DNA of 10,563 nucleotides from CAYUUP01 sp964447925. Its GTDB lineage: Bacteria > Bacillota > Clostridia > Oscillospirales > Oscillospiraceae. Both the position numbers and the translations under genes were made by a program. Shown in pieces: positions 1 through 5,878 of the stretch; the first letter of the stretch is position 1, and each line of letters opens with the position of its first letter. Location of the stretch: NCBI GenBank assembly GCA_964447925.1, contig CAYUUP010000058.1, positions 1 through 10,563 of the forward strand, given 5' to 3'. The notes beneath the pieces are model-generated. The model searched no databases. It saw nothing but the letters and a program-made list of their open reading frames with translations, and had not been told where the DNA came from.

Positions 1-86
1 ACATCGTGTTCGTCACCACTGCCCAGACCGATGAGGAGGCCCGTGAGCTGCTGACCCTCATTGGGGCCCCGTTCGCAACGAAGTAA
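1..86 (+). CDS. rplE: 50S ribosomal protein L5, C-terminal end (partial)
   Basis: Only the last 27 codons are present, read in the frame starting at base 3 and ending with TAA at 84-86. The peptide has the family's C-terminal pattern: a VTTAQTDEEARELL helix, then a short tail ending GAPFATK. L5 binds 5S rRNA and forms part of the central protuberance of the large subunit. Its place directly before a zinc-type S14 gene and then S8 is the standard spc order. The 5' part lies outside the window. Identification rests on the tail motif and synteny together. Confidence 0.93.
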   Translation, partial: IVFVTTAQTDEEARELLTLIGAPFATK

Positions 87-100
87 GGGAGGAGAAGAAG

Positions 101-286
101 ATGGCGAAGAAATCCATGATCCTCAAGCAGCAGCGGGAACCGAAGTTCTCCAGCCGCCGCTACAATCGCTGCAAGATCTGCGGCCGCCCCCACGCCTATC
201 TGCGGAATTACGGCATATGCCGCATCTGCTTCCGGGAGCTGGCTTACAAGGGCCAGATCCCTGGCGTGAAGAAGGCATCCTGGTAA
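101..286 (+). CDS. rpsZ: 30S ribosomal protein S14, zinc-binding type (type Z)
   Basis: This 61-residue protein has the length and pattern of the short, zinc-binding S14 found in many Gram-positive bacteria. Four cysteines at residues 24, 27, 40 and 43 form two CxxC pairs (CKIC and CRIC), so the zinc ribbon is intact. The C-terminus GQIPGVKKASW is typical of the family. S14 sits in the head of the small subunit and contacts 16S rRNA with S3 and S10. The ATG lies 14 bases after the rplE stop and is preceded by a GGGAGGAG ribosome-binding site. The gene is followed by an unusually long 167-base gap before rpsH. Known biology: organisms with this zinc form may also carry a zinc-free paralogue induced at low zinc; none is seen here. 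Confidence 0.98.
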   Translation: MAKKSMILKQQREPKFSSRRYNRCKICGRPHAYLRNYGICRICFRELAYKGQIPGVKKASW

Positions 287-301
287 GGATGCCCCAATCC
301 G

Positions 302-327
302 CTCTCTCTCCGTCCCCGGAGGGAGGG
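302..327 (+). other. GC-rich hairpin just after rpsZ
   Basis: Bases 302-312 can pair with 317-327 to give an 11-bp stem (two G.U pairs) closed by a four-base UCCC loop. The stem starts 15 bases after the rpsZ stop. No T-run follows (the next bases are gacacatcgcc), so it is not a typical intrinsic terminator. Its role is unknown. It could stabilise a 3' end made by RNA processing, or partly attenuate transcription into rpsH. Pairing was found by eye. Confidence 0.5.
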
Positions 328-334
328 GACACAT

Positions 335-445
335 CGCCGGTCGGTCACGGGAAAACAGGGCTGCACTGTCGGCCTATGTTCCTCTGATACCCCGGCGCAT
401 GAACAGGCGGACCATAGGTCCATACCTGTAACCTGATAAGGAGGT
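335..445 (+). promoter_or_regulatory. Candidate structured leader of rpsH (possible S8 autoregulatory site)
   Basis: Pairs visible by eye: 335-340 with 392-397 (6 bp); 343-344 with 390-391; 345-347 with 385-387; 349-353 with 379-383 (one G.U). This is one long interrupted helix with unpaired t341-c342 on the 5' side and unpaired t388-a389 on the 3' side. The 3' strand reads CTGATAC, the same string as the 3' strand of the E. coli 16S helix 21 core bound by S8 (recalled, about 637-643), and the 5' strand supplies the matching GTCA. Loop bases 371-378 can pair with 413-420 (8 bp), making a possible pseudoknot. Bases 424-445 can form a hairpin covering the rpsH Shine-Dalgarno sequence (438-445). 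Being next to the S8 gene makes feedback by S8 a reasonable inference, but it is not proven. Confidence 0.4.
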
Positions 446-453
446 CAAAATCC

Positions 454-856
454 ATGCACATTACCGACCCAATCGCCGATATGCTCACACGGATCCGCAA
501 TGCCAGCTCTGCCCGGCACCACACCGTGGACATCCCGGCGTCCAACATGAAAAAGTCCATCGCCCGCATCCTGCTGGACGAGGGCTATATCAAGAACTTC
601 CAGATAATCAATGGCCAGGGCCAGGGCATTATCCGCATCACGCTGAAGTACAATGGCAATGAGAAGGCTATTTCCGGTCTGCGGCGGGTTTCTAAGCCTG
701 GCCTACGGGTGTATGCCGGGGCTGATGAACTTCCCTATGTTCTGAAGGGGCTGGGCATTGCCATCATCNNNNNNNNNNACGTCCAAGGGCGTCATGACCG
801 ATAAAGCGGCACGGGCCGCCCACGTCGGCGGCGAGGTCCTTGCGTTTGTCTGGTAA
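454..856 (+). CDS. rpsH: 30S ribosomal protein S8 (interrupted by a 10-N assembly gap)
   Basis: S8 is a primary 16S rRNA-binding protein of the small-subunit platform and in E. coli represses the spc operon. Residues 1-105 (454-768) begin MHITDPIADMLTRIRNA and end GLGIAII. After the Ns, 779-856 encodes TSKGVMTDKAARAAHVGGEV then LAFVW and TAA. Both halves match the family, but the 10 Ns shift the frame, so automatic callers will truncate the gene. Family members read IVSTSKGV here, so the true gap is most likely one serine codon, giving 131 residues, the usual S8 length. The start is set by AAGGAGGT at 438-445, eight bases before ATG. rplF follows 15 bases downstream. The gene is not a pseudogene. 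Confidence 0.95.
769..778. other. Assembly gap (10 N) inside rpsH
   Basis: Ten Ns interrupt the S8 gene. The flanks are not repeats of each other. An in-frame gene needs a gap divisible by three, and family alignment suggests three missing bases, so the ten Ns look like a fixed-size placeholder rather than a measured length. Confidence 0.97.
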
Positions 857-871
857 AGGAGGTCACAAGAT

Positions 872-1417
872 ATGTCCCGTATCGGAAAAAAGCCTGTGAC
901 CATTCCCGCCGGAGTAGAGGTCACTATGGCTGACAATAACCTGATTACGGTGAAGGGTCCCAAGGGTACCCTGAGCCGCCAGTTCCACCCCGACATCGAG
1001 TTCAGCCAGGACGGCGGTGTCATCACCGTCACCCGGCCCGACAACACCAAGGAGAACCGTTCTCTTCACGGATTGTCCCGCACCCTGCTGAACAACATGG
1101 TGGTGGGCGTCACCACCGGCTTCTCCAAGGAGTTGGAGGTCAACGGCATCGGCTACCGCGCTGCCAAGCAGGGCAAGCAGCTGGTGCTGAACGTGGGCTA
1201 CTCCCACCAGGTCACTATTGATGAGACGGATGAGATCTCCATTGAGGTCCCCTCCCCTAACAAGATCGTGATCTCCGGCTGTGACAAGCAGAAGGTGGGC
1301 CAGTTTGCCTCTGAAGTCAGAGCTGTCCGTCCCCCTGAACCCTATAAGGGCAAAGGCATCAAGTACGCCGATGAGGTCATCCGCCGCAAGGAAGGCAAGA
1401 CCGGCGCAAAGAAATAA
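872..1417 (+). CDS. rplF: 50S ribosomal protein L6
   Basis: The 181-residue protein starts MSRIGKKPVTIPAGVEV and ends with the conserved block RAVRPPEPYKGKGIKYADEV followed by a basic tail. These are hallmarks of L6, which binds 23S rRNA near the sarcin-ricin loop and factor-binding site. Two similar alpha/beta domains are expected, split near residue 80, and both halves are present. Length equals the usual bacterial size (about 178-182). The ATG is preceded by AAAGGAGGT nine bases upstream. The stop overlaps the Shine-Dalgarno sequence of rplR, consistent with coupled translation. Confidence 0.98.
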   Translation: MSRIGKKPVTIPAGVEVTMADNNLITVKGPKGTLSRQFHPDIEFSQDGGVITVTRPDNTKENRSLHGLSRTLLNNMVVGVTTGFSKELEVNGIGYRAAKQGKQLVLNVGYSHQVTIDETDEISIEVPSPNKIVISGCDKQKVGQFASEVRAVRPPEPYKGKGIKYADEVIRRKEGKTGAKK

Positions 1418-1423
1418 GGAGGT
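1416..1423 (+). promoter_or_regulatory. Ribosome-binding site that fixes the rplR start
   Basis: AAGGAGGT lies nine bases before the ATG at 1433. A GTG in the same frame at 1424 directly abuts this site and cannot be used from it, so the ATG is the real start. The site overlaps the rplF stop codon (1415-1417). Confidence 0.85.
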
Positions 1424-1432
1424 GTGCCAATT

Positions 1433-1792
1433 ATGATCAACAGACCCAAGACAAACGCCCAGCGGCTGAAGCGGCATAAGCGTGTCCGCTCCAAAATCAG
1501 CGGCACGCCTGAGCGTCCCCGTCTCAATGTGTTCCGCAGCGAAACCAATATCTATGCCCAGGTAATTGATGACACCCGCGGCGTCACCTTGGTATCTGCT
1601 TCATCTCTGGAGAAGGGCTTTGAAGGCAAAGGCGGCAACGTCGAGGCCGCCACCAAGGTGGGCCAGGCAGTGGCCGAGCGGTGCAAGGCCGCCGGCATTA
1701 CCACCGTGGTCTTTGACCGGGGAGGTTATGTGTATCACGGCCGCGTCAAGGCCCTGGCCGAGTGCGCCCGTGAGGGCGGCCTGGACTTTTAA
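1433..1792 (+). CDS. rplR: 50S ribosomal protein L18
   Basis: From ATG 1433 the protein is 119 residues, close to the 120 of Bacillus subtilis. It begins with a basic arm (RLKRHKRVRSKISGTPERPR) and continues LNVFRSETNIYAQVIDD, then ends VVFDRGGYVYHGRVKALAEC with a short EGGLDF tail, all classic L18 blocks. L18 binds 5S rRNA with L5 and links it to the large subunit. An in-frame GTG at 1424 would add three residues but has no usable spacing to the ribosome-binding site, so it is not chosen. rpsE follows after 18 bases. Confidence 0.98.
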   Translation: MINRPKTNAQRLKRHKRVRSKISGTPERPRLNVFRSETNIYAQVIDDTRGVTLVSASSLEKGFEGKGGNVEAATKVGQAVAERCKAAGITTVVFDRGGYVYHGRVKALAECAREGGLDF

Positions 1793-1810
1793 CGGGAGGA
1801 GGAAACAGCA

Positions 1811-2329
1811 ATGGCTAGAAATGAACGCGACAACAGAAATCGCGATAAGCAGGACGATCTGCTGGAAAAGGTTGTTTATCTGAACCGGGTCAGCAAGACC
1901 GTCAAGGGCGGCCGTGTGATGAAATTCTCCGCCCTGGTGGTGGTAGGTGACCAGAAGGGTCATGTCGGCTATGGCCTGGGTAAGGCAGCCGAAGTACCTG
2001 AGGCCATCCGTAAGGGCATTGAAGTTGCCAAGAAGAATATGATTACCGTTGCCACCTCCGGCACCACCATTCCCCATGAGCTGATCGGCAAGTTCGGCGC
2101 GGGCGTTGTGCTGCTGAAGCCCGCCGCCCCCGGTACCGGCGTTATTGCCGGCGGCCCGGTACGTGCGATTATGGAGGCTGCCGGGATCAGCGACATCCGC
2201 ACGAAGTGCCTGCGCTCCAACAACCCCCAGAATGTGGTGTCTGCCACCTTTGAGGGGCTGAAGTCCCTGCGGACACCGGAGCAGGTGGCCAAGACCCGCG
2301 GCAAGACCGTGGAAGAGCTTTTCAGCTAA
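1811..2329 (+). CDS. rpsE: 30S ribosomal protein S5
   Basis: This 172-residue protein has the N-terminal double-stranded RNA-binding-like domain (about residues 20-85, with KTVKGGRVMKFSALVVVGD) and the C-terminal domain containing GTGVIAGGPVRAIMEAAGI and ends KTVEELFS. S5 helps keep decoding accurate and lines the mRNA entry channel; mutations near residues 20-30 of the family give spectinomycin resistance. The conserved VKGGR loop of that region is intact here. The ATG has a GGGAGGAGG site upstream. Spacing to rpmD is 15 bases with a good AAAGGAGG site, as expected within one operon. Confidence 0.98.
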   Translation: MARNERDNRNRDKQDDLLEKVVYLNRVSKTVKGGRVMKFSALVVVGDQKGHVGYGLGKAAEVPEAIRKGIEVAKKNMITVATSGTTIPHELIGKFGAGVVLLKPAAPGTGVIAGGPVRAIMEAAGISDIRTKCLRSNNPQNVVSATFEGLKSLRTPEQVAKTRGKTVEELFS

Positions 2330-2344
2330 AGGAGGGCTTTCAAA

Positions 2345-2527
2345 ATGGCTGATATCAATATTAAGCTGGTGAAGAGCCTGAACGGACGGCTGAAAAAGCA
2401 TATTGCCACAGCAGAGTCCCTGGGGCTGCGGAAGATCGGTGACACCACTGTGCAGCCTGACAACCCCCAGACCCGTGGCAAGATTGCCAAGATCGGTTAC
2501 CTGCTGCAGGTGACCGAGGAAGCGTAA
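2345..2527 (+). CDS. rpmD: 50S ribosomal protein L30
   Basis: The 60-residue product begins MADINIKLVKSLNGRLKKH and contains TAESLGLRKIGDTTVQPDNP, the conserved core of bacterial L30, then ends GYLLQVTEEA. L30 is a small two-layer alpha/beta protein on the large subunit. Length matches the family (about 58-61). It lies between rpsE and rplO as in the canonical spc order, and its stop overlaps the ribosome-binding site of rplO. Confidence 0.97.
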   Translation: MADINIKLVKSLNGRLKKHIATAESLGLRKIGDTTVQPDNPQTRGKIAKIGYLLQVTEEA

Positions 2528-2533
2528 GGAGGT
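2526..2533 (+). promoter_or_regulatory. Ribosome-binding site that fixes the rplO start
   Basis: AAGGAGGT lies ten bases before the ATG at 2544. An in-frame GTG at 2532 sits inside this site and is therefore rejected as a start. The site overlaps the rpmD stop (2525-2527). Confidence 0.85.
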
Positions 2534-2543
2534 GCAAGGAATC

Positions 2544-2984
2544 ATGAATCTGCATGAACTGTCTCCCGCTCCCGGCTCCACCCACGCGGCCAAGCGCAAG
2601 GGCCGGGGCCACGGCACCGGCAACGGCAAGACCGCAGGCCGAGGCCACAAGGGTCAGAAGGCCCGCTCCGGCGGCGGTGTCCGCATCGGCTTTGAGGGCG
2701 GCCAGATGCCTTTGGCCCGGCGCGTCCCCAAGCGCGGCTTTAACAATATCTTTGCGAAGCCCCTTGACGCTGTCAATCTCTCTGCCCTGAACCGCTTTGA
2801 CGATGGGGCTGAGGTTGACGTGGCCAAGCTGCTGGAGGCCGGTGTGCTGAGCAGCTGCAAGTACGGCGTTAAAATTTTGGGCAACGGCACACTGGAGAAA
2901 AAACTCACCGTCCGTGCCAACGCCTTTTCCGTTTCCGCCAAGGAAAAGATCGAGGCCGCAGGGGGAAAGGCCGAGGTGATCTGA
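2544..2984 (+). CDS. rplO: 50S ribosomal protein L15
   Basis: From ATG 2544 the protein is 146 residues, the usual L15 length. It starts MNLHELSPAPGSTHAAKRKG, is rich in glycine and basic residues through about residue 50 (GRGHGTGNGKTAGRGHKGQK, then RSGGGVRIGFEGGQMPLARR), and ends EKIEAAGGKAEVI. The flexible glycine/arginine N-terminal arm threads into 23S rRNA, and the C-terminal globular part lies near the base of the central protuberance. secY starts one base after the stop, which suggests translational coupling to the export channel gene, a long-known arrangement. Confidence 0.98.
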   Translation: MNLHELSPAPGSTHAAKRKGRGHGTGNGKTAGRGHKGQKARSGGGVRIGFEGGQMPLARRVPKRGFNNIFAKPLDAVNLSALNRFDDGAEVDVAKLLEAGVLSSCKYGVKILGNGTLEKKLTVRANAFSVSAKEKIEAAGGKAEVI

Positions 2985-2985
2985 T

Positions 2986-4269
2986 ATGCTTGCCACCATT
3001 CGAAATGCGTGGAAGATCGCTGACCTGCGGAAGAAGCTGCTTTTCACTCTTTTAATTATTCTGGTGTTCCGGTTGGGCAACAGCATCCCTGTCCCCTATA
3101 TTGACACTGCTCTGCTCCAAAACTATTTCGCTGCTCAAGGCAGTAATATCCTGGGCCTGATGAATGTCATGTCCGGCGGCGGTTATGGCCACGCTACCAT
3201 GCTGGCGCTTTCCATTCAGCCCTATATCAATGCGTCCATTATCATCCAGCTGCTGACCATCGCCATTCCACCTCTGGAGCGGTTGGCCAAGGATGGCGGC
3301 GAGGAGGGCAAGAAGAAAATCGCGGCCATCACCCGGTATACCACCGTGGGCATCGGCCTGCTGCAGGGCTTTGGCTATTATGTTTTAATCCGTTCCTATG
3401 GTTTCCTGGCAGACACCAGCATCTGGGCGGCAGTGGTCATTATTCTGACCTTTACCGCCGGCTCTGCTTTTGTCATGTGGCTGGGTGAGCAGATTACGGA
3501 ATATGGTATTGGTAACGGCATTTCCATTATTCTGTTCGCCGGTATCATCTCCCGCGCACCCAACGCCGTCTACTATATGTATCTCGGCGTCTCAGGAAAG
3601 TCCAGCTCCTTCAAGCTGCCCTGGTGGGGCGCTATCCTGATCGTGCTGGGTATGCTGGCCCTGGTTGTATTTATTGTCTTCATCACCAACGCTGAGCGGC
3701 GGATCCCTGTCCAGTATGCTAAGCGAATGGTGGGCCGGAAGATGTACGGTGGTCAGTCTACCCATCTGCCCATGAAGGTGAATATGTCTGGCGTGCTGCC
3801 TATCATCTTCGCTCAGACCATTGCCAGTCTGCCGGCAACTGTGGCGGCCTTTGTACCCGCCCTCTCCAACTCCGGCTTTATGAAGTTCTTTGATAGCGAC
3901 GGCGTCCCCTATGCCATCATCTATTTCCTGCTCATCATTGGATTCAGCTACTTCTATTCCACCATCCAGTTTAACCCCATTGAGGTGGCGAACAACTTGA
4001 AGAAGCAGGGCGGCTTTATCCCTGGATATCGTCCGGGACGTCCTACTGTGGAGTTCCTGCAGAAGGTGCTGAACCGTATCACCATGTTCGGTGCCATTTA
4101 CCTCTCTGTGGTGGCCATCCTTCCCATCGTTACCGGCAACATCATCGGCTTGAGTTCTCTCTCCATCGGCGGCACCTCCGTCATCATCGTGGTCAGCGTG
4201 GCGCTGGAGACTGTGAAGGCTCTGGAGGCCCAGATGATGATGCGGCACTACAAGGGCTTCTTAGAGTAA
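2986..4269 (+). CDS. secY: Preprotein translocase subunit SecY
   Basis: This 427-residue membrane protein is the channel of the Sec translocon, acting in the cytoplasmic membrane with SecE/SecG and SecA. Ten hydrophobic spans can be traced, the first at about residues 18-37. Family blocks in order: RLGNSIPVPYID, LSIQPYINASIIIQLL, PLERLAKDGGEEGKKKI, GEQITEYGIGNGISIILFAG, RRIPVQYAKR, HLPMKVNMSGVLPIIFA, GFIPGYRPGRPT and GGTSVIIVVSVALETVKALE. The RRIPVQYAKR cytoplasmic loop contacts SecA and ribosomes. Length is normal (about 420-440). The ATG is one base after the rplO stop, with GAGG of rplO acting as its ribosome-binding site. Confidence 0.98.
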   Translation: MLATIRNAWKIADLRKKLLFTLLIILVFRLGNSIPVPYIDTALLQNYFAAQGSNILGLMNVMSGGGYGHATMLALSIQPYINASIIIQLLTIAIPPLERLAKDGGEEGKKKIAAITRYTTVGIGLLQGFGYYVLIRSYGFLADTSIWAAVVIILTFTAGSAFVMWLGEQITEYGIGNGISIILFAGIISRAPNAVYYMYLGVSGKSSSFKLPWWGAILIVLGMLALVVFIVFITNAERRIPVQYAKRMVGRKMYGGQSTHLPMKVNMSGVLPIIFAQTIASLPATVAAFVPALSNSGFMKFFDSDGVPYAIIYFLLIIGFSYFYSTIQFNPIEVANNLKKQGGFIPGYRPGRPTVEFLQKVLNRITMFGAIYLSVVAILPIVTGNIIGLSSLSIGGTSVIIVVSVALETVKALEAQMMMRHYKGFLE

Positions 4270-4281
4270 GGGGGCAGAGAC

Positions 4282-4914
4282 ATGAAGCTGATCCTCTTAG
4301 GCGCTCCTGGCGCCGGGAAGGGTACCCAGGCGGAGATTCTCTCCAGCAAACTGGAAATCCCTACCATCTCTACCGGAAACATCCTTCGGGCCGCCGTTAA
4401 AACCGGGACTCCCGTTGGACTGAAGGCCAAGGAGTATATGGACGCCGGAGCGCTGGTACCCGATGAAGTTATCATTGGGGTCATCTCTGAGCGCCTCCAG
4501 CAGCCGGACTGCCAAAAGGGCTATATTCTGGACGGCGTACCCCGCACCATTCCCCAGGCGGAGGCATTGGAAAGCGCCGGCATCACCTTCGATGCCGTCA
4601 TCTCCCTGGAGGTTCCTGACGCTGACATCGAGAGCCGGATGGCTGGCCGCCGGGTTTGCTCCTCCTGCGGAGCCAGCTACCATGTGGTGGCTGCGCCGCC
4701 CAAGACGGAGGGCGTCTGCGACCTGTGCCAGGGTGCGCTTGAGCAGCGCGCCGATGATAAGCCGGAGACTGTCCGGGCACGGCTTGCCACCTATCACAGG
4801 GAGACAGAGCCGCTGAAGGACTTCTACGCGGCCCGTGGACTGCTGCGGAAGGTGGAGAATCAGACTACCATCCAGGGGGTCACTGCAGCCATCCTGGAGG
4901 CGCTGGGCCAATGA
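4282..4914 (+). CDS. adk: Adenylate kinase, zinc-LID type
   Basis: The enzyme interconverts ATP + AMP and 2 ADP in the cytoplasm. The 210 residues begin with the P-loop GAPGAGKGT (7-15), then the AMP-binding helix region ISTGNILRAAV (29-39) and LDGVPRT (83-89). The LID domain carries four cysteines at 126, 129, 146 and 149 (CSSC and CDLC), the structural zinc site typical of Gram-positive adenylate kinases. Two details differ from the commonest consensus: GN at 32-33 where GD is usual, and valine 86 where DGFPRT has phenylalanine. The start lies 12 bases after secY with a GGGGG-containing site. The stop overlaps the map start by four bases (ATGA). Confidence 0.97.
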   Translation: MKLILLGAPGAGKGTQAEILSSKLEIPTISTGNILRAAVKTGTPVGLKAKEYMDAGALVPDEVIIGVISERLQQPDCQKGYILDGVPRTIPQAEALESAGITFDAVISLEVPDADIESRMAGRRVCSSCGASYHVVAAPPKTEGVCDLCQGALEQRADDKPETVRARLATYHRETEPLKDFYAARGLLRKVENQTTIQGVTAAILEALGQ

Positions 4915-5875
4915 TCACAGGCAATTGTCTGAATTTCACCTCCCATCAGCTGGATCTGATGCGAAAGGCCGGACGGCTCACCGCCCAGGCCAGAGCCTAC
5001 GGCGGGAGCCTGGTTCAGCCGGGCATCACCACCCGGGAGATCGACCACGAGGTGGAAAAGTTCATTAAGAAGCATGGGGGCTATCCCTCCTTCTACCATC
5101 TCTACGGCTTCAAGGGAGCCGTGTGTATCTCCGTGAATGACGAGATTATCCACGGGGTACCCGGTTCCTACCGGCTCCGGGAGGGAGACATCGTCTCCAT
5201 TGATGTGGGCGTCTGCATCGGTGACTATAAGCTGGACCGGAACAAGGTGGCTGTAGGGGGCTATCATGGTGACTGCTGCGGCACCTTCCCCTGTGGGGAG
5301 GTCAGCGAGGAGGCCATGCGCATCATCCGGGTGACGGAGCAGAGTTTCTGGGAGGGCATCNNNNNNNNNNNNNNNNNNNNNNNNNNNNNNNNNNNNNNNN
5401 NNNNNNNNNNNNNNNNNNNNNNNNNNNNNNNNNNNNNNNNNNNNNNNNNNNNNNNNNNNNCGAGGAGGCCATGCGCATCATCCGGGTGACGGAGCAGAGT
5501 TTCTGGGAGGGCATCCAGTATGCCCGGGCCGGAAATCACGTCCACGATATCTCCCGGGGGGTGCAGACCTATGCCGAGGGCCAAGGCTACAGCCTGGTGA
5601 AGGATTACACGGGCCACGGCATCGGCCACAGCGTCCATGAGGACCCAGAGGTTCCCAACTACGTCCCGAAGTCGGGAAGCAATCCCCGGCTCCGGCCGGG
5701 TATGGCCCTCTGTGTGGAGCCCATGCTCTACGCTGGCCCGGGTACTCACAACAAGTGGATGCCAGACGGCTGGGCCATACCAGTAACAGTGGGGGGGAAT
5801 CTCTCCGCCCACTATGAAAACACCATCCTCATCACGGAGGGCGAGCCTGAAATACTCACCTCCATCGGTGAATGA
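4911..5875 (+). CDS. map: Methionine aminopeptidase type I (split by a false assembly gap)
   Basis: The enzyme removes the initiator methionine from new proteins. Residues 1-150 are at 4911-5360. The rest continues at 5516-5875 once the 100 Ns and a repeated 55-base flank are collapsed, giving 269 residues in one frame. As written, 155 extra bases shift the frame and yield two fragments. Expected metal ligands are all present in the collapsed protein: D98 (SIDVG), D121 (YHGDCC), H184 (GHGIG), E218 (VEPM) and E251 (HYENT). Substrate-pocket blocks PSFYHLYGFKGAVCISVN and EIIHGVPGS are intact. D98 and D121 are 23 residues apart rather than the 11 in E. coli, a 12-residue insertion. The start overlaps the adk stop as ATGA, with GGAGG about ten bases upstream. 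Confidence 0.95.
5306..5360 (+). repeat. First copy of a 55-base exact duplicate flanking the gap
   Basis: These 55 bases (starting cgaggaggccatgcg, ending gagggcatc) are identical to 5461-5515. They touch the N-run on its left. An exact copy at each side of a scaffold gap, coding for the same 18 residues of MetAP, indicates two contig ends that overlap and were not merged. It is not a biological repeat. Confidence 0.95.
5361..5460. other. Assembly gap (100 N) inside map
   Basis: One hundred Ns sit between two identical 55-base ends. The protein runs on without loss if Ns and one copy are removed, so the true gap length is probably negative (an overlap). One hundred is a common placeholder for a gap of unknown size. 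Confidence 0.97.
5461..5515 (+). repeat. Second copy of the 55-base duplicate flanking the gap
   Basis: Identical to 5306-5360 and starting exactly where the N-run ends. The following bases continue the MetAP frame (QYARAGNHVHD). Interpreted as the unmerged overlapping end of the next contig. Confidence 0.95.
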
Positions 5876-5878
5876 GAT

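Noticed and set aside
302..327. Intrinsic terminator after rpsZ
   Set aside because: Good stem but no T-run follows, and the essential rpsH has no visible promoter between.
863..1477. A 204-codon minus-strand frame opposite rplF
   Set aside because: Antisense shadow of L6, which is matched along its whole length.
1601..2650. A 349-codon open frame on the minus strand
   Set aside because: It is antisense to rplR, rpsE, rpmD and the start of rplO, has no family motifs and arises from GC-rich codon use of the plus-strand genes.
3592..4911. Minus-strand frames opposite secY and adk
   Set aside because: Histidine-rich or basic shadow peptides with no family features, lying entirely over confident genes.
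5306..5515. 55-base direct repeat as a mobile-element target duplication or recombination site
   Set aside because: The copies are exact, touch the Ns, encode the same part of one protein and vanish when contig ends are merged. Target duplications are also far shorter.
4911..5875. map as a frameshifted pseudogene or two genes
   Set aside because: The frameshift equals the length of Ns plus the duplicated overlap; all five metal ligands are kept in the collapsed protein.
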